Assembly (NCBI RefSeq): GCF_004355005.1
Contig: NZ_SMSJ01000040.1
Coordinates: 1 to 53,621, forward strand
Direction: 5' to 3'
DNA length: 53,621 bases
From: Dankookia rubra
GTDB taxonomy: Bacteria; Pseudomonadota; Alphaproteobacteria; Acetobacterales; Acetobacteraceae
The position numbers were made by a program, and so were the translations under genes. The notes below the pieces were generated by a model. The model was not told where the DNA came from. It ran no database searches and saw only the letters and a program-made list of their open reading frames with translations. Positions within the stretch are counted from its first letter, which is position 1. Every line of letters begins with the position of its first letter. This document shows positions 50,839 through 53,621 of this stretch, piece by piece.

Positions 50839-51888
50839 ATGGCGAAGACCCCGTCCGCAGCGCCGCGCGGCGCGCGTGACCCCGTGCTGGTGGACCTCGC
50901 CTTCCAGGGTGGCGGCTCGCACGGCGCTTTCACCTGGGGCGTGGTGGACCGCCTGCTGGAAGAGCCCTGGCTGGAAATCGAGGGCATCTCCGGCACCTCG
51001 GCCGGCGCGATGAATGCCGCGGTACTGGCCAGCGGCCATGCCAAGGGCGGCGCCGCCGGGGCGCGGCAGGCGCTCGAGGATTTCTGGAAGCGCGTCTCCG
51101 TCGCCGCCAAGTACAGCCCCTTCCAGCGCGGTCCGATGGACGTGCTGCTCAGCCGCTGGACGCTCGACAATTCGCCGCTCTACCTGATGACCGACCTGAT
51201 CTCGCGCGTGGTCTCGCCCTATGACGTGCCGAGCTTCGGCGGCAACCCGCTGGAGCGGGTGCTGGCCGAGAGCGTCGACTTCGCCGCGCTGGCGGCCGGG
51301 CCGATCAAGGTCTTCGTCACTGCGACCAATGTCCGCACCGGCCGCGCCCGGATCTTTCGCAACGGCGACCTGACGCCGCAGGCGCTGCTGGCCTCCGCCT
51401 GCCTGCCGCAGATGTTCCAGGCGGTCGAGATCGACGGCGACCCGTATTGGGATGGTGGCTTCGCCGGCAACCCGATCTTGGTGCCGCTGATCACCGAGCT
51501 CGCCTCGGACGACACCATCCTGATCCCGATCAACCCGATCAACCGTCCCGGCACGCCGCGCAGCGCGCGCGACATCCTCGACCGGGTGAACGAGATCTCC
51601 TTCAACGCAGTCGCGTTGAAGGAGCTGAAGATGCTGGCGATGATGCGCCGCGTCGCCAATCCCGGCACGGCGGAAGGCGCCATGTGGAGCCGGATGCGCA
51701 TGCACATCGTGCAGAACCAGATCATGGTCGAACTCGGCGCCTCCTCGAAGCTCAATGCCGAATGGGCCTTCCTGACCATGTTGCGGGACGAAGGCCGTAA
51801 GGCGGCGCAGGCGTTTCTCGAGAAGCACGGCGCCGAGATCGGGAAGCGCTCGACCGCCGATATCGACAGCCTGCTGGAGGGGGTCTGA
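50839..51888 (+). CDS. Patatin-like phospholipase family protein (second copy in the window)
   Basis: A 349-residue patatin-fold hydrolase. Oxyanion loop AFQGGGSHGAFTWG (about residues 21-34), nucleophile elbow GTSAG with Ser54, and catalytic Asp205 in DPYWDGGFAGNP. It differs from the patatin at 36972 in all motif flanks, so the two are not recent duplicates. AGGAACGGAG lies upstream of ATG 50839. The GntP gene starts 4 bp after its stop, so the two are probably co-transcribed, though the functional link is not obvious. Confidence 0.88.
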   Translation: MAKTPSAAPRGARDPVLVDLAFQGGGSHGAFTWGVVDRLLEEPWLEIEGISGTSAGAMNAAVLASGHAKGGAAGARQALEDFWKRVSVAAKYSPFQRGPMDVLLSRWTLDNSPLYLMTDLISRVVSPYDVPSFGGNPLERVLAESVDFAALAAGPIKVFVTATNVRTGRARIFRNGDLTPQALLASACLPQMFQAVEIDGDPYWDGGFAGNPILVPLITELASDDTILIPINPINRPGTPRSARDILDRVNEISFNAVALKELKMLAMMRRVANPGTAEGAMWSRMRMHIVQNQIMVELGASSKLNAEWAFLTMLRDEGRKAAQAFLEKHGAEIGKRSTADIDSLLEGV

Positions 51889-51892
51889 CGCC

Positions 51893-53347
51893 GTGGGATT
51901 GCTCGGCATCCTGCTCGGCCTCGGGCTGCTCGTCTGGCTTGCCTTCCGCGGCTGGTCGGTGCTGCTGCTGGCGCCGGCCGCGGCGCTGGTCGCCGCCGCC
52001 TTCGCCGGGGAGCCCCTGCTGGCACACTGGACGCAGACCTTCATGGGCTCCGCGGCGCGCTTCGTCGCCTCCTTCTTCCCGTTGTTCCTGCTGGGCGCGC
52101 TCTTCGGCAAGCTGATGGAGGACAGCGGCGCGGTCAGCACCATCGCCGCATGGATGACCAGCCGGCTCGGCACACGGCGGGCCATGCTGGCGGTGGTGCT
52201 GGCGGGTGCGGCGGTGACCTATGGCGGCGTGTCTTTGTTCGTGGCGATCTTCGTGCTCGTGCCAATGGCGACCGCGCTGTTCCGCGAGGCCGGCATCCCG
52301 CGCCGGCTGATGCCGGCGGCCGTGGCGCTCGGCACCTCGACCTTCACCATGTCGGCCATGCCGGGCACGCCGGCGATCCAGAACGCCATCCCGATGCCCT
52401 TTTTCGGCACCACGCCCTTCGCGGCGCCGGGGCTCGGCCTCCTCGCCTCCGCCATCATGCTGGGCTTCGGCCTCTGGTGGCTCGGCCGGCGGGAAGCCGC
52501 GGCGCGGCGCGCGGGAGAGGGCTTCGGCCCCGGGGCGGAGGCACCCGCCGACGCGGCGGTGGACGACCCGCTGGTGCGCGAGCGGGCGGTGGTGGCGGAT
52601 GGCTTCGACCCGGCCGAGATCCACCGCAGCCGCGAAACCACCGCGTCGCCGCCGATCCTGCTCGCCGCCCTGCCGCTGGTCGTCGTGGTCGCCGTCAACC
52701 TGGTGCTGTCGCTGCTCGTCCTGCCGCGGATCGATGCCTATTACCTGGCCGAACCGCGATGGGGCGAGACCAGCCTCGCCGCCGTCGCCGGCGTCTGGTC
52801 CGTCGCGGTCGCGCTCGCCGCGGCCATCCTCGTGCTGGTCGCCACCTCGGGCGCGCGGCTGCCCTCGCTGCGGGCCAGTGCCGATGCCGGCGCCAATGCC
52901 GCGGTGCTGCCGGTGCTGAGCGTCGCCAGCCTGGTAGGCTTCGGCGCCGTGGTCGCCGCAATGCCGGCCTTCGAGGCGGTGCGCGACTGGGTGCTCGGCA
53001 TTGGCGGCGGGCCGCTGGTCTCCCTCGCTGCCGCCACCAACATCCTGGCGGCGCTGACCGGCTCGGCCTCCGGCGGCCTGACCATCGCGCTTGACGCGCT
53101 GGCCGGGACCTATCTGCGGCTGACCGCGGAGCAGGGCATCGATCCCGGCCTGCTGCACCGCGTCGCGGTGATCGGCGCCGGCACGCTGGACAGCCTGCCG
53201 CACAATGGCGCGGTGGTGACGCTGCTGGCGGTCTGCGGCTGCACCCACCGGGACAGCTATATGGATATCGTCATATCGAGCGTGGTCGGCGCGCTGATCG
53301 CCCTGGCGGCAGTGATTGCGGTGGGCGGGCTCGCGGGGTCATTCTAG
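51893..53347 (+). CDS. GntP-family gluconate:H+ symporter-like permease
   Basis: A 484-residue membrane protein with about 12 hydrophobic segments. Family features include SFFPLFLLGALFGKLMEDSG, VTYGGVSLFVAIFVLVPMA, TMSAMPGTPAIQNAIPMPFFG and, near the end, LTGSASGGLTIAL, then VAVIGAGTLDSLPHNGAVVTLLAVCG. Members take up gluconate or other hydroxyacids. The start is GTG 51893 because the first ATG comes far later and the N-terminal hydrophobic segment begins at this position. It overlaps a CTAG at its TAG stop, exactly where an IS701-type element begins. Confidence 0.85.
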   Translation: MGLLGILLGLGLLVWLAFRGWSVLLLAPAAALVAAAFAGEPLLAHWTQTFMGSAARFVASFFPLFLLGALFGKLMEDSGAVSTIAAWMTSRLGTRRAMLAVVLAGAAVTYGGVSLFVAIFVLVPMATALFREAGIPRRLMPAAVALGTSTFTMSAMPGTPAIQNAIPMPFFGTTPFAAPGLGLLASAIMLGFGLWWLGRREAAARRAGEGFGPGAEAPADAAVDDPLVRERAVVADGFDPAEIHRSRETTASPPILLAALPLVVVVAVNLVLSLLVLPRIDAYYLAEPRWGETSLAAVAGVWSVAVALAAAILVLVATSGARLPSLRASADAGANAAVLPVLSVASLVGFGAVVAAMPAFEAVRDWVLGIGGGPLVSLAAATNILAALTGSASGGLTIALDALAGTYLRLTAEQGIDPGLLHRVAVIGAGTLDSLPHNGAVVTLLAVCGCTHRDSYMDIVISSVVGALIALAAVIAVGGLAGSF

Positions 53348-53621
53348 CAATACAGCTGCACTCTTCTGGAGCTGACGCGTTGTTCGCCCTTGCCGAGGGG
53401 TGGACTGTTGAGCGGTGCATCGATCGAGACGACGCTGGAGCTGTGGGCGTTGTCGCTGCGCGACATCAAGGCGCGGATCCGTCCCTTGTTCACCCAGGAC
53501 CGGGTGGCGACATCGGCTGGTGGGTTCCTCGATGGGCTGCTCGGCCCTGAGCGGCGCAAGACAGGCTGGATGCGGGCGGAGGCGGCGGGCGACCCGGGGC
53601 CGTGGCGCCAGCAGGCCATCC
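53348..53621 (+). mobile_element. Left end of an IS701-family insertion sequence
   Basis: The element begins immediately after the CTAG at 53344-53347, which includes the TAG stop of the GntP gene. The first bases CAATACAGCTGCACTC are candidate terminal-repeat sequence. The transposase opens at 53408 and runs out of the window. From memory, IS701 elements duplicate a 4-bp YTAR target; CTAG fits that rule. The right end is not in the window. Confidence 0.75.
53408..53621 (+). CDS. IS701-family transposase, N-terminal part, partial
   Basis: Reading from TTG 53408 gives about 71 residues with the typical start of IS701 DDE transposases: SLRDIKARIRPLFTQDRV, then the strongly conserved FLDGLLGPERRKTGWMRAEA and GDPGPWRQQAI. 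The gene leaves the window on the right before the catalytic DDE residues. The first codon could also lie a little downstream; TTG 53408 is chosen because the similarity starts near this point. Confidence 0.85.
   Translation, partial: MSGASIETTLELWALSLRDIKARIRPLFTQDRVATSAGGFLDGLLGPERRKTGWMRAEAAGDPGPWRQQAI

Overview
The window is very GC-rich (about 70% by eye) bacterial chromosome. Its gene content points to an alphaproteobacterium of the Acetobacteraceae type (Roseomonas, Belnapia and relatives). That placement is inferred from family content: a Bug/TctC receptor, an AtuA plus DUF4387 pair, several luciferase-like oxidoreductases, CaiB/BaiF and HpcH/HpaI enzymes, and a large RND pump. No rRNA, tRNA or CRISPR array was seen, and no core phylogenetic marker beyond Lon, Mfd and CinA.

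Layout. 1-187: the end of a DhaL-like protein. 266-3893: a luciferase-like oxidoreductase divergent from an SDR, a thiolase-like protein and its DUF35 zinc-ribbon partner. 3890-5221: a decayed peptide-type ABC transporter. 5270-9846: TauD-like dioxygenase, GST, SDR, tandem-rhodanese sulfurtransferase and a second luciferase-like oxidoreductase. 9843-12345: a three-gene operon (class II aldolase, enoyl-CoA hydratase family, SMP-30 lactonase). 12493-14626: CinA and another SDR. 14636-21851: a tight six-gene catabolic operon (CoA ester lyase, CoA transferase, NtaA-type monooxygenase, Bug receptor, AtuA-like protein, DUF4387 protein) with a divergent LysR regulator. 21962-23565: two predicted deazaflavin-linked enzymes separated by a palindromic element. 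23762-28119: an RND efflux pair. 28196-33759: ABC receptor, 3-hydroxyisobutyrate-dehydrogenase-like enzyme, phytanoyl-CoA dioxygenase-like enzyme, DUF1080 protein and an acyl-CoA-dehydrogenase-fold enzyme. 33993-34756: gene remnants (the N-terminus of NDH-2 and an HflX lacking its GTPase core). 34737-39993: a 5'-nucleotidase-like HAD protein, two Gly-rich small proteins, SDR, patatin and an SLC13/RCK transporter. 40096-43443: an Mfd-family translocase. 43933-48948: PRC-barrel protein, MFS transporter and an Hsp20-Lon pair. 48988-50254: a frame-disrupted D-amino-acid dehydrogenase behind a tandem glycine riboswitch. 50839-53347: patatin and a GntP permease. From 53348: the left end of an IS701-family element.

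Working together. Most of the first 34 kb is accessory catabolism: oxygenases, CoA chemistry, SDRs and periplasmic receptors that probably import and degrade unidentified carboxylic or terpenoid-like compounds. The most promising poorly described system is the LysR-linked operon at 14636-21851. Its tight overlaps imply one pathway, and it contains two families (AtuA-like and DUF4387) whose chemistry is not established. The second is the tandem glycine riboswitch in front of dadA, whose reading frame is broken by a 5-bp tandem duplication and a nine-base homopolymer. Several loci show gene decay (ABC transporter, NDH-2, HflX, dadA) and there is one insertion sequence, so part of this accessory region is eroding.
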